From NCBI GenBank assembly GCA_024698805.1, contig JAILQT010000094.1, positions 1-50,183 on the forward strand: 50,183 bases of DNA. Reading direction: 5' to 3'. The translations under genes were made by a program, and so were the position numbers. The stretch comes from Solobacterium sp. (GTDB lineage Bacteria > Bacillota_I > Bacilli_A > Erysipelotrichales > Erysipelotrichaceae). Shown piece by piece: positions 32,578-40,823 of this stretch. The number at the start of each line of letters is the position of its first letter. Within the stretch, counting starts at the first letter, position 1. Below the pieces are notes generated by a model. It saw only the letters and a program-made list of their open reading frames with translations. It ran no database searches and was not told where the DNA came from.

Positions 32578-33468
32578 ATGATGCACACGATACGGAAATA
32601 TCTGGACATGCCGTTTGTCGTAACATTCGCACTGATCCTGGTCTGTGTTACGGCATGGTCGGTCGTTGTCCATTTTCATATAATGTCCACATGGATCCTG
32701 CTCCCCCTGGAACTGATCAGCCTGTATACGATCGTTCTGACGGTCTACTGGATCTATATTTTTTTCCGTTCAAGACAGTTCCGCGATGAACTGGAAGTAT
32801 TCGAAACGATACAGAAAAAAGCACTCGGCCTGGCTTTATCCATGGAGCTGAACCTGTGCTTTTCCGTATATTATATCTATGTGTCCTGCACCAGCAGGTC
32901 CGGCTGGTTCGCCTGCGTGGCGTTCTTCTACGCTGCGCTTACGATCGCCCGGTTCATCCTGCTGCGCGAATTCTGTTTTGAGATACAGTCGCTGCGGTCG
33001 CAGTACAAGCGTTATATCGCTGCAGGATACCTGATGCTGATCATGATGGTGTGCCTGTTCATCATGACGATGATGGAGATCAACAGCAACTATGTCGTTG
33101 AATACCCGGGCATATCGTTCCATGTGAACATCGCCTTTTCGACCTATCTGATCATTTCCGCTGTCCGGGGCTATCATAAATACAAGAAATACAGGAGCCC
33201 GCTGCTGTCCGGCAACCAGATGATCTCGATCAGCGCCGCGCTGCTGGGCATCCTGTCGCTGCAGACGGCGATCCTGCCGAAGATATCGCAGTATCCGGAT
33301 GATATCCACAAGGTGACCGTGCTCGTCGGCGTGATCATTTTCGTGGTGATGATCACGATGTCACTGTATATGATCGTGCACGGGGGCAGGACCCTGGCCT
33401 TCGGGCTGGACAAGGACGGCAACAGGCTGGACCAGCCTGCGGAAGAGGACCTTTCCGACCTTTCCTAA
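32578..33468 (+). CDS. Polytopic membrane protein of unknown function
   Basis: 296 residues with about seven or eight hydrophobic helices ('VVTFALILVCVTAWSVVV', 'GYLMLIMMVCLFIMTMM', 'VTVLVGVIIFVVMITMSLYM') and a short acidic cytosolic tail ('DQPAEEDLSDLS'). No transport or enzyme motif is recognised. No Shine-Dalgarno sequence is seen before the ATG pair at 32578/32581; the gene may be translated from a leaderless message, or may start lower at 32608. After the stop there is an AT-rich hairpin (TAATGAA ... TTCATTA, 33466-33492) without a T run. Confidence 0.75.
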   Translation: MMHTIRKYLDMPFVVTFALILVCVTAWSVVVHFHIMSTWILLPLELISLYTIVLTVYWIYIFFRSRQFRDELEVFETIQKKALGLALSMELNLCFSVYYIYVSCTSRSGWFACVAFFYAALTIARFILLREFCFEIQSLRSQYKRYIAAGYLMLIMMVCLFIMTMMEINSNYVVEYPGISFHVNIAFSTYLIISAVRGYHKYKKYRSPLLSGNQMISISAALLGILSLQTAILPKISQYPDDIHKVTVLVGVIIFVVMITMSLYMIVHGGRTLAFGLDKDGNRLDQPAEEDLSDLS

Positions 33469-33522
33469 TGAAGAATTAAATATTATTCATTAAGTCTGTA
33501 TGAATGAAAAATACGCCGTATA

Positions 33523-33531
33523 TGATACAAT
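33523..33531 (+). promoter_or_regulatory. Extended -10 promoter element
   Basis: TG-A-TACAAT lies 21 bases before the ATG at 33553, with AAGGAG in between. It likely drives the XpaC-like/AAA+ pair. Confidence 0.5.
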
Positions 33532-33552
33532 AGAACGTTGTAAGGAGTAACA

Positions 33553-34584
33553 ATGAACAGGAAAAACAAGAGCAATGATTTCTTATGGATATTTTTTCTG
33601 ATATTTATATTCGGCGGCGGTGCTGTCATCCCGCTGTTCCTGGTGCTGGGCGTCGTGCTTGCGATCACATTCGCCGCAGTATCCTCCAGCAACAGGCGGG
33701 ACAATGAAAGGTACCAGCAGAATATATCGTCCGGACGCACATATAATACGACCGGTTCGTATTACCGCAGTTCGCAGAGAAAATATACGCCTGCACAGAT
33801 GGCAAAGATCAATATCTATCTCAGAAACTGGTTCAGGAACAGGATGTATCTGCCGATCGGCGCGAATATAGACCTTCGCATCCACGGCGACAGGTACACT
33901 TCCCTTGCAGGGCTCGATGTATACCGTGACGGCACCTATATCTGCTCGCTGAATGATTTCGGAAGACGTTATCCGGAATCCTACGATGAGATCATCAATG
34001 AGCTGATCCGTCTCTCGTCCCTGAACAGCACGAACCAGCAGGTAATGGAAGCGGAGATCAATGAGAGGCCTGCATATACGCAGCAGGCAGCGCCCAAGCC
34101 GAAGGAAGAACCCAGACCGGAACCGAAGAAGGAAGAGCCCAAAGCGCCGGGTGCGGCGGATTTCATCGCTACGATCAACCAGCTGAACGATGATATCCCC
34201 GATGAAGATATCTCCAACGGCCTGTACGAGACGTGTGCCCTTCTGAAGCAGATCGAGACACTGCAGAAGAGGTTCCCCGACTCAAAGGACAAGCTGAAAA
34301 AGCTCTATGATTATTACCTGCCGATCCTTGTAAGGATCCTGCAGCAGTATGTGAACCTGCAGGCCGCAAAGACGGATCCCAGCTACAGAGAGACAGAGAA
34401 CAGGCTGAAGAAGACGATCGGTCTGATCAACGACGCTATGAAGACGATCATCTCCGGCCTTACCGACCAGGACTTCATCAACCTGTCCGCGGATATCGCT
34501 ACGCTTGAGGCAGTCCTGCAGAAAGACGGCCTTACCAGTGACGGGCAGATCACGCAGCCCGGCTCAATGTTTGGAGATTACTGA
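33553..34584 (+). CDS. XpaC-like (5-bromo-4-chloroindolyl phosphate hydrolysis family) membrane protein
   Basis: 343 residues. One hydrophobic N-terminal region (~10-45: 'LWIFFLIFIFGGGAVIPLFL' and onward) anchors it as a hairpin or long helix. A small domain (~75-160) and a Pro/Glu/Lys linker ('APKPKEEPRPEPKKEEPKAP') follow. The C-terminal ~170 residues match the XpaC pattern: 'ETLQKRFPDSKDKLKKLYDY' then 'YLPILVRILQQYVNL', and a terminal helical hairpin. XpaC-like proteins are usually found beside TelA-type toxic-anion-resistance proteins; here the partner is an AAA+ ATPase whose ATG lies 2 bases after the stop. The family name comes from a phenotype and does not prove phosphatase activity. 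Confidence 0.8.
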   Translation: MNRKNKSNDFLWIFFLIFIFGGGAVIPLFLVLGVVLAITFAAVSSSNRRDNERYQQNISSGRTYNTTGSYYRSSQRKYTPAQMAKINIYLRNWFRNRMYLPIGANIDLRIHGDRYTSLAGLDVYRDGTYICSLNDFGRRYPESYDEIINELIRLSSLNSTNQQVMEAEINERPAYTQQAAPKPKEEPRPEPKKEEPKAPGAADFIATINQLNDDIPDEDISNGLYETCALLKQIETLQKRFPDSKDKLKKLYDYYLPILVRILQQYVNLQAAKTDPSYRETENRLKKTIGLINDAMKTIISGLTDQDFINLSADIATLEAVLQKDGLTSDGQITQPGSMFGDY

Positions 34585-34586
34585 GT

Positions 34587-36713
34587 ATGTCTGACAGAAG
34601 AAGAGATGAAAAAGAACGTCTGTGGAATGAAGTACTCAACAGGAAACGTTCCTATGAAAAGAACCAGACGGATTCCGACATCACGCTGTCTCTGAATGAG
34701 AATGAAGCAGATACCAAAGCTGCGCTCAAGGGCGCAGACTTTGCGCTTGAACAGCTGAATGCGATCCTGAAGAAGCAGCAGAAGGATCTTGAGGAACTCA
34801 GCAACCAGGCACACAATGCGCCGCAGATCGATGTTTCGAATATGGATATGTCCCGCTTTGAAGAAGATCTGAAGAAAGACTACGGCGTTGAGGCAAAACC
34901 TGTCCAGGAGACAAGACCGGTGAGTGCGGATACCTTCACACAGGTATTTGAAGAAGCCTCCGGGAAGGTCATCGGCCAGAAAGGGGCGATCAAGCAGCTC
35001 GTCAATGCATACAGGCGGCCTTTCATCATGGGTGAAGAGCCCGGCATGCCGAAGAATGTGATCCTGATCAGCGGCCCGAGGGGCTCGGGCAGGCATGAAG
35101 CGATCGCTGCCGTCACCAGGGCGATGTATGAGAAACAGGCATTTGTCAGTGACGATGTCTATACGATCGACCTGAGCAGGTATACGAGCGGCGGCCAGGA
35201 ACAGATCTTCCTGCAGGACCTCTATGAAGCCCTTTCCGGAAACGGGTCCGTGATCTGCTTCGAACATTTTGAATCCGGATTTCCTTCCTTCCTGCGCATG
35301 GTCGATTCCCTTGCGACGGAAGGCAGCGTAACGCTGAACAAGCGCTATGTCCTGACAAAAGGCGTGCTGGTGGAGAACCAGACGGGACTGGTCAAGGAAG
35401 CTGTTGATTCCCTTTCCGCTGAAGGCAAATACCTCGTATTCGTCACGGATGGAAAGACATCCGCAGCACAGGATGCGTTCGGCGCGGACTTCATGTACCA
35501 CGTCATGGATACGATCCTGTTCAAGACGCTGGACGAAGAAAGCATTCGTGCCGTCATTAACGCCCAGACGCAGCAGCTTCGCGAAAAGGCGCATCAGAAC
35601 CTTAAGATCAGGCTGATCGTCAATGATGACGTCAAAGACTGGGTCTACGATACATTTGACAAGGGAAGGGGGACCGAATCCATCACGTCCGTCTTCTATG
35701 ACTTCTATGTATCCCTCAGCCATGCTGTCCTGAATGAACATATCAAAGAGGACAGCGAGGTCCAGGTCAGCGTCGCAGACGGAAGTCCGTGCGTATTGCT
35801 CAATGAAGACCGGATCGTCCTGTCCCGTTCGAGGAACAGCGCCGAAGAGATCGCGGCTGTCAATGCGGAACTGGATGAGATCGTCGGTCTTGAACAGGTC
35901 AAGGGCTATATCCGATCCCTGCAGTCCCATATCGTCGTACAGGAAAAGAGAAAAGCACAGGGCATGAAGACAGCTTCCCTGTCCAAGCATATGATCTTTA
36001 CCGGCAACCCAGGTACCGGCAAAACAACGATCGCACGTCTGATCTCCAGATATATGAAAGCGATCGGAGCCCTGAGCCAGGGACAGCTCGTTGAAGTCAC
36101 GCGCGCAGACCTCGTTGCCCAGTATGTCGGCCAGACTGCCCCGCTGACGATGTCTGTTATCCGTTCCGCGATCGGCGGCGTCATCTTTATCGATGAAGCC
36201 TATGCACTGTACAGGGGCAAGGAAGATTCCTTCGGTCTCGAAGCGATCGATACGCTCGTCAAGGCGATGGAAGACAACCGCGAAGACCTGATCGTTATCC
36301 TTGCCGGGTATTCCAAAGAGATGTCCGTATTCCTCGAATCCAACTCCGGTCTGAAGTCCAGGTTCCCGAACCTGATCCACTTCCCGGACTATACGGGTGA
36401 AGAACTCAGGAAGATCGCAGTCCTGCAGGCAAAATCCAAGGGATATGTCATCGCCGGGGATGCCCTGCCTGCACTTGAGGCATATTTCAATGAAGTACAG
36501 TCGATCAATGCGGCTGAGGCAGGAAACGGCAGACTTGCGAGGAATACCGTTGAGGAAGCGATCCTGAAGCAGGCGGACAGACTGACAAGGGAACCCGATG
36601 CGGATCTCAGCGAGCTGAAAAAGGAAGACTTCGTGCTGGTCGTAAAGGTAAAGCCGAAGAAGGAAGAACCTTCCAACCCGCTCGAAGACCTGCTGAAACT
36701 GACACAGAAGTGA
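34587..36713 (+). CDS. Two-module AAA+ ATPase (CbxX/SpoVK/EccA-like C-terminal module)
   Basis: 708 residues. Residues ~1-110 are helical and charged. The first AAA-like module (~110-410) has a degenerate Walker A, 'ISGPRGSGRHEA' (Lys replaced by Arg), and 'VICFEHFES' in place of a clear Walker B. The second module (~430-690) is intact: Walker A at 473-481 ('GNPGTGKTT'), Walker B at 532-537 ('VIFIDEAYAL') and an 'SRFPNLIHF' arginine-finger region. The second module is of the CbxX/SpoVK type, the same as EccA of type VII secretion. The first resembles ClpA-type modules and is probably structural. It is 2 bases downstream of the XpaC-like gene and likely co-translated. It may remodel a protein complex at the membrane; the substrate is unknown. 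Confidence 0.9.
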   Translation: MSDRRRDEKERLWNEVLNRKRSYEKNQTDSDITLSLNENEADTKAALKGADFALEQLNAILKKQQKDLEELSNQAHNAPQIDVSNMDMSRFEEDLKKDYGVEAKPVQETRPVSADTFTQVFEEASGKVIGQKGAIKQLVNAYRRPFIMGEEPGMPKNVILISGPRGSGRHEAIAAVTRAMYEKQAFVSDDVYTIDLSRYTSGGQEQIFLQDLYEALSGNGSVICFEHFESGFPSFLRMVDSLATEGSVTLNKRYVLTKGVLVENQTGLVKEAVDSLSAEGKYLVFVTDGKTSAAQDAFGADFMYHVMDTILFKTLDEESIRAVINAQTQQLREKAHQNLKIRLIVNDDVKDWVYDTFDKGRGTESITSVFYDFYVSLSHAVLNEHIKEDSEVQVSVADGSPCVLLNEDRIVLSRSRNSAEEIAAVNAELDEIVGLEQVKGYIRSLQSHIVVQEKRKAQGMKTASLSKHMIFTGNPGTGKTTIARLISRYMKAIGALSQGQLVEVTRADLVAQYVGQTAPLTMSVIRSAIGGVIFIDEAYALYRGKEDSFGLEAIDTLVKAMEDNREDLIVILAGYSKEMSVFLESNSGLKSRFPNLIHFPDYTGEELRKIAVLQAKSKGYVIAGDALPALEAYFNEVQSINAAEAGNGRLARNTVEEAILKQADRLTREPDADLSELKKEDFVLVVKVKPKKEEPSNPLEDLLKLTQK

Positions 36714-36718
36714 TACAG

Positions 36719-36750
36719 ACGGCATTCTGCATATGCAGGTGCCGTTTTTT
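36719..36750 (+). terminator. Rho-independent terminator
   Basis: ACGGCA pairs with TGCCGT around the inner palindrome CTGCATATGCAG, followed by six Ts. It starts 6 bases after the AAA+ ATPase stop. Confidence 0.88.
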
Positions 36751-36772
36751 CTGTCTGCAGGTCATTCATGAT

Positions 36773-36943
36773 ATGCCGGAGAAAACGCTGAAGTACGATA
36801 TCGCCGTCATACGGGCAAACAGGAACACACTGGATGCGCTGACGGAAGCCCTGATGAAAAAGAACCATCTGAACAGGACGGAGATCGAAGAGGTCCTGGG
36901 AAGGGCGCCCCTTGTCCGGGCCGATGTAGCAGAAGGGCAGTAA
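36773..36943 (+). CDS. Small protein resembling the FtsH (M41) C-terminal tail
   Basis: A 56-residue frame from the ATG at 36773 ('MPEKTLKYDIAVIRANRNTL', then 'DALTEALMKKNHLNRTEIEE' and 'VLGRAPLV'). The pattern of a helix ending 'NR..LDAL...L', then 'L.R.EIEE.LGR' is that of the last ~45 residues of FtsH-type proteases. The catalytic and ATPase parts are absent. It lies between a terminator and the promoter of the next gene, and has only a weak ribosome site (CAGGT). It may be a relic of a deleted ftsH-like gene or a small independent protein. It is not a functional protease. Confidence 0.45.
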   Translation: MPEKTLKYDIAVIRANRNTLDALTEALMKKNHLNRTEIEEVLGRAPLVRADVAEGQ

Positions 36944-36978
36944 ACTGTTCCCAATTTTTTAAGAAGTGATTAAATTTA

Positions 36979-36987
36979 TGTTAATAT
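36979..36987 (+). promoter_or_regulatory. Possible extended -10 element
   Basis: TG-T-TAATAT lies 21 bases before the ATG at 37009, with GGAGG between them. No good -35. Confidence 0.4.
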
Positions 36988-37008
36988 TGATTCGGAGGAT
37001 GTAGGAAA

Positions 37009-38469
37009 ATGAAAAATACAATCAAGAATATTTTCATCAGAATCCTGACGGTGCTGATGCTCGTTACTGTATTTACCGTTCCTTCCGTAAAGCAGGTGAG
37101 CGCAGCAACAAAGGGAAGCTCAATGTCCAATCCTGTCGTAATGACTTCAGGAACTACCTACCAGAAAAAGTGGACACAGAACTCAAAAACACTGTACACA
37201 AAGTTCACTGTACCTGCACGCGGCGTTGCGACATTCACGATCAACAAGCCGCTCGAGTACGATAATGAATATGGTTACTATGATATTGCCATTCTCAATT
37301 CTACCGGTAAAGAATTATGGAAACTCAGCAGCTATGCTATGTCTAGTTCGAGCGATAAGAATGCTGCGTACAAGATCGGTCTGGCAAAAGGTACATACTT
37401 CATGGAAATCAAATGCATTGCCTATTATTCTTCATCCGGCAGGACATCGCATACAGTTAACTATAATTATAAATATACAAAGACATCCGTATGGGAAGTT
37501 GAACCGAATAATACAAAAAAGACGGCAACAGCTCTGACACTTGGCCAGACGATCAGCGGTGAATACGGCGAAGAAGACAGTGATTTTTCACTGAAGAGCC
37601 ATGATTATTTTAAGGTTAAAATGACTAAAGGCGTCTCTTACCGCATCAGCATCCAGGGTTGGAAAGCCCTGAACGATACTTCATGGTATGGGTATATCGA
37701 AAACAGTGACGGTACCAAGGGATATGATTTAACGAATAAATCCCGTTCACTTGTAGACGGATCTTTCAGATACTGGGACGTTACAGCAGATGCTACAGGC
37801 ACCTATTATATCCATTTCTACAACAGATCGAATAACAAACCGATCCAGTACAAGCTCAAAGTATCCAAGAGCCCTGCAAACACCTGGAAGAAGATCAATG
37901 GATACTGGCTGTATTTCAATTCCGAAAGCAAAGTCACTACTGGTTGGAAAAAGATCGGTAAAAAGTGGTATCACTTCACTTCAGGCGGTGTGATGGAGAC
38001 TTCAACGTGGGTCGAAAGCGGCAGTAAGAAAAGCTTTGTCGGACCGGACGGCGCGATGCTGACGGGTTGGCAGAAGATCGATTACGAATGGTACTATCTC
38101 GGCTCTGACGGCTATGCGGTATCAGGCTGGAGGAAGATCGGCAAGAAGTGGTATTATTTTGACTCCGACTGCATTATGCAGCATGACAAATGGATCACGA
38201 GCGGTGGTAAACAATATTATCTCAATTCCAGCGGTGTTATGCTGACAGGCTGGCAGAAGATCTTTGACAGTCCTACGAGTAACTACTACAGCTGGTATTA
38301 TCTCGGTACGGACGGCGTTAAAAGAACCGGCTGGCAGTACATTGGCGGCAACTGGTACTACCTGGGCACAGAAGGAAGAATGGTCTTTGGTAAGGACGGT
38401 ATCGGCGGCGGATATATTGACGGTAAATACTATAAGTTCGATCAGAACGGCGTCTGCCTGAATCCGTAA
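37009..38469 (+). CDS. Secreted PPC-domain protein with cell-wall-binding repeats
   Basis: 486 residues with a signal peptide (cleavage probably after 'KQVSA'). Two pre-peptidase-C-like beta domains follow: ~35-155, and ~160-285 with 'EVEPNNTKKTATALTLGQTI' and 'DYFKVKMTKGVSYRISI'. From ~290 there are about nine cell-wall-binding repeats ('GWKKIGKKWYHFTSGG', 'GWQKIDYEWYYLGSDG'), some irregular. It ends 'FDQNGVCLNP', the shared terminal motif. The GW-type repeats should tether it to wall teichoic or choline-like groups. No enzyme motif is seen, so it may be an adhesin or structural surface protein. The protein ending at 40669 has the same order of domains. Confidence 0.9.
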   Translation: MKNTIKNIFIRILTVLMLVTVFTVPSVKQVSAATKGSSMSNPVVMTSGTTYQKKWTQNSKTLYTKFTVPARGVATFTINKPLEYDNEYGYYDIAILNSTGKELWKLSSYAMSSSSDKNAAYKIGLAKGTYFMEIKCIAYYSSSGRTSHTVNYNYKYTKTSVWEVEPNNTKKTATALTLGQTISGEYGEEDSDFSLKSHDYFKVKMTKGVSYRISIQGWKALNDTSWYGYIENSDGTKGYDLTNKSRSLVDGSFRYWDVTADATGTYYIHFYNRSNNKPIQYKLKVSKSPANTWKKINGYWLYFNSESKVTTGWKKIGKKWYHFTSGGVMETSTWVESGSKKSFVGPDGAMLTGWQKIDYEWYYLGSDGYAVSGWRKIGKKWYYFDSDCIMQHDKWITSGGKQYYLNSSGVMLTGWQKIFDSPTSNYYSWYYLGTDGVKRTGWQYIGGNWYYLGTEGRMVFGKDGIGGGYIDGKYYKFDQNGVCLNP

Positions 38470-38523
38470 TTAAATGATCAGAAAAGGGATGTAACGAACC
38501 GGGCGGTCCAGATGAACGCTTTG

Positions 38524-38543
38524 GGGAGGTCACTCCCTTTTTT
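38524..38543 (+). terminator. Rho-independent terminator
   Basis: GGGAG, loop GTCA, CTCCC and six Ts. Confidence 0.8.
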
Positions 38544-38548
38544 ATGCA

Positions 38549-38578
38549 TTGACAAGTCAAAATACGGCTTTCTATAAT
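38549..38578 (+). promoter_or_regulatory. Consensus sigma-A promoter
   Basis: TTGACA (38549-38554), 18-base spacer, TATAAT (38573-38578): both boxes are perfect. It drives the secreted protein starting at 38610. Confidence 0.9.
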
Positions 38579-38609
38579 GCTATGGGGATAACCCAGGAAA
38601 GGGGAAAAA

Positions 38610-39386
38610 ATGAAAAACAATCTGAAGAAGTTTTCGAAACTGTTCGTGATCGTTATGCTGCTGGCATCCATGTTCACTGTAAAGGTCAACGCTGCAAGCT
38701 ACATCACGATCCAGAACAACACTGTCTACACGATCAAGACAAACAGGCATTACAACAGCAGCACCTACTCTTACACACAGAACAAGACCCTGTACAAGAT
38801 GGTCCTTTCGGCCGACTCTGCCGTTAACTTCAAGTGGGCAGGCAACACAGGCGGAAGACTGAACATCAATATTTACGCAGACGCTGCCGAAACAAAGTCT
38901 GTCGGATATGTCAGCGTATCCGGATCATCCGGCCATTTCATCCATGCGCTCGGGAAAGGCACATACTATATCAGGATGTATGACGGCACATCGGACAGCG
39001 GCTATACAGCCACATCCAAAGTCAGGATCATCATCACTGCAGCTACGAAGATCAATAAGAACAACTACTGCAGGGCCAATGCGATCTCGCTTGCGAAGAA
39101 TACGACCGTACAGATCGCGCAGACACCGAACTATGACTATGTACGCTGGTACAAGATCAAACTGACTTCTGCACAGGTCATCAATGTTTACACAAACAAG
39201 GGCATGGGCTACCTGGTAAGACTGTATGATTCCAAGCTGAATTCACTGTCCTGCGCATCCGGCACAAAGCAGGTAACGACACAGGACAAGCAGCCGAAGG
39301 GAACATATTATATCAAGGTCTCCGCATACGGTTTGTTCGGCTCGTATGACCGCAAGGGTGCTTTCATCGCCCTGAAGTGGAAGTAA
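38610..39386 (+). CDS. Secreted PPC-like beta-sandwich protein without wall anchor
   Basis: 258 residues. The signal peptide ends in 'TVKVNA|AS'. Two PPC-like beta domains follow ('KGTYYIRMYDGTSDSGYT' at the end of the first, 'KGTYYIKVSAYGLFG' in the second). There are no cell-wall-binding repeats and no sorting motif, so it is either released or held by another protein. A GGAAAGGGG ribosome site precedes the ATG and the promoter is consensus, so expression is probably high. It shares the beta-domain type with its two neighbours and may form a surface complex with them; this is inference. Confidence 0.85.
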   Translation: MKNNLKKFSKLFVIVMLLASMFTVKVNAASYITIQNNTVYTIKTNRHYNSSTYSYTQNKTLYKMVLSADSAVNFKWAGNTGGRLNINIYADAAETKSVGYVSVSGSSGHFIHALGKGTYYIRMYDGTSDSGYTATSKVRIIITAATKINKNNYCRANAISLAKNTTVQIAQTPNYDYVRWYKIKLTSAQVINVYTNKGMGYLVRLYDSKLNSLSCASGTKQVTTQDKQPKGTYYIKVSAYGLFGSYDRKGAFIALKWK

Positions 39387-39405
39387 TTCCAAAGGACATA
39401 AATTA

Positions 39406-39434
39406 AGAAGGCTGGAAATCAGCTTTCTTTTTTT
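39406..39434 (+). terminator. Rho-independent terminator
   Basis: AGAAGGCTG, loop GAAAT, CAGCTTTCT and a run of Ts to 39434. Confidence 0.85.
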
Positions 39435-39447
39435 CATGCGCCTGTGA

Positions 39448-39456
39448 TGTTACAAT
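39448..39456 (+). promoter_or_regulatory. Extended -10 promoter element
   Basis: TG-T-TACAAT lies 19 bases before the ATG at 39476, with the ribosome site GCGAGGGG between. Confidence 0.5.
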
Positions 39457-39475
39457 GGGAACTGCGAGGGGTTTT

Positions 39476-40669
39476 ATGAAAAAGGTATTATTAAGAATAA
39501 TCGCTGCCGTACTGATGATCTGTACGATGACAGTGCCTGCATTCGCTGCAGGTGCGGGGACGATCAGCGATCCCGTAAAAATGGCAGACGGAAAAGTATA
39601 TACTGCCGCATGGACGCAGAATACATATTCAAAGTCACCGGATATCTATAACCGGATCCGGCTGACAGTCAACGGTTATATCGATCTCAGGATCGCCAAG
39701 CCTGTCGGCGACCAGGGCAGGAAAGGGACATTCATCATCTCGGTCACGGATATACGCGGCAATGAGATGTTCCAGATCGACACATACCCGAAGCGGGCGG
39801 AATCCGCAAAGGAATATACATACCGGATCGGCCTGAATGCAGGAAGCTACCTGGTCCGCCTGACGCCGAAGTACCTGTATTTCAACAGTACGAAATACAA
39901 AACGATCTCCGCAGCTTATTCCTATTCCTTCACCCGCTCAGGCACCTTTGAAGCAGAGCCGAACAATACGAAGGATACAGCCACAAGGCTGAAGATCGGT
40001 ACGGTCTTCACCGGCGTATATACCGATGAATCCTACAACGGGAAATACGGCTATACGGATTATTACAGCGTGCAGCTGGTCAAGGGGAAGTATTACCGGA
40101 TCAAGCTGGACAACTGGACGGAACTGTCCAATACCACGACGGTGTTCCGGGCATTGAAGCCTTCCGGCGCAGAAGCGAAGAAACTGTCCCTGTTCTATTC
40201 AAAGGGCTCCGGCACGCTGCGTTACTGGGATTATCTGGCGGAAGAGAGCGGGACCTATTACTTCGAATTCTCGCATGCGGGATGGAAGAAGGGGATCACC
40301 TACAAGCTCGGTGTCCTTCCCAGCACGAAGGAAGCGGCGCCGCTTGTCGAGAATCCCAGGAACAAGTGGAAAAAGATCGGGACAAAGTGGTATTACTTTG
40401 ATGCCGACGGCTGGGTCAAGACGGGCTGGCTGAAGCTGTCCGGCAAATGGTATTACCTCGGCAGCGACGGCGCGATGCTGACAGGGTGGCAGAAGATCAG
40501 CAGCAAGTGGTATTACCTGCAGTCTGACGGCTCGATGAAGACCGGCTGGCTGAAGCTGTCCGGCAAATGGTATTACCTGGACACAAGCGGTGCGATGGTC
40601 ACCGGTTCCAGGAAGATCGGCACAAAGACTTACAACTTCTCATCTTCAGGCGTCTGTCTGAATCCATGA
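39476..40669 (+). CDS. Secreted PPC-domain protein with cell-wall-binding repeats (second copy)
   Basis: I chose the ATG at 39476 (MKKVLLRII), which has GCGAGGGG at good spacing; an in-frame ATG at 39455 overlaps the -10 box. The 397-residue protein has a signal peptide (cleavage after 'VPAFA'), two PPC-like domains ('EAEPNNTKDTATRLKIGTVF'), and five regular cell-wall-binding repeats ('GWLKLSGKWYYLGSDGAM'). It ends 'FSSSGVCLNP'. The domain order is the same as in the 37009-38469 protein, so it is a diverged paralogue. 'GWLKLSGKWYY' recurs also in the LRR protein at 1087, suggesting exchange of repeat units between genes. Confidence 0.9.
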   Translation: MKKVLLRIIAAVLMICTMTVPAFAAGAGTISDPVKMADGKVYTAAWTQNTYSKSPDIYNRIRLTVNGYIDLRIAKPVGDQGRKGTFIISVTDIRGNEMFQIDTYPKRAESAKEYTYRIGLNAGSYLVRLTPKYLYFNSTKYKTISAAYSYSFTRSGTFEAEPNNTKDTATRLKIGTVFTGVYTDESYNGKYGYTDYYSVQLVKGKYYRIKLDNWTELSNTTTVFRALKPSGAEAKKLSLFYSKGSGTLRYWDYLAEESGTYYFEFSHAGWKKGITYKLGVLPSTKEAAPLVENPRNKWKKIGTKWYYFDADGWVKTGWLKLSGKWYYLGSDGAMLTGWQKISSKWYYLQSDGSMKTGWLKLSGKWYYLDTSGAMVTGSRKIGTKTYNFSSSGVCLNP

Positions 40670-40675
40670 TCGAAC

Positions 40676-40703
40676 ACGGTACGGGGTGACCCGTACCGTT
40701 TTT
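40676..40703 (+). terminator. Rho-independent terminator
   Basis: ACGGTACGGG, loop GTGA, CCCGTACCGT, TTTT. Confidence 0.88.
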
Positions 40704-40823
40704 CAACACAATGTGGAAAAACTGCTGTTGTTTCTGCAGGAAAACAGACAGGAAAGTGTGAATAAACGCTGAATCATCTGCAGACTGTTCTGTGCGACAA
40801 TAGACCCGCAGGAGGTCCAGATC

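Noticed and set aside
34578-36725. 715-residue open frame on the minus strand opposite the AAA+ ATPase
   Set aside because: The plus strand has intact Walker motifs and operon context; the minus-strand product shows no known motif.
36710-36772. Upstream start of the FtsH-tail-like ORF at 36710
   Set aside because: This start would place the N-terminal codons inside the terminator hairpin of the AAA+ gene and gives a Cys-rich stretch with no relation to the family.
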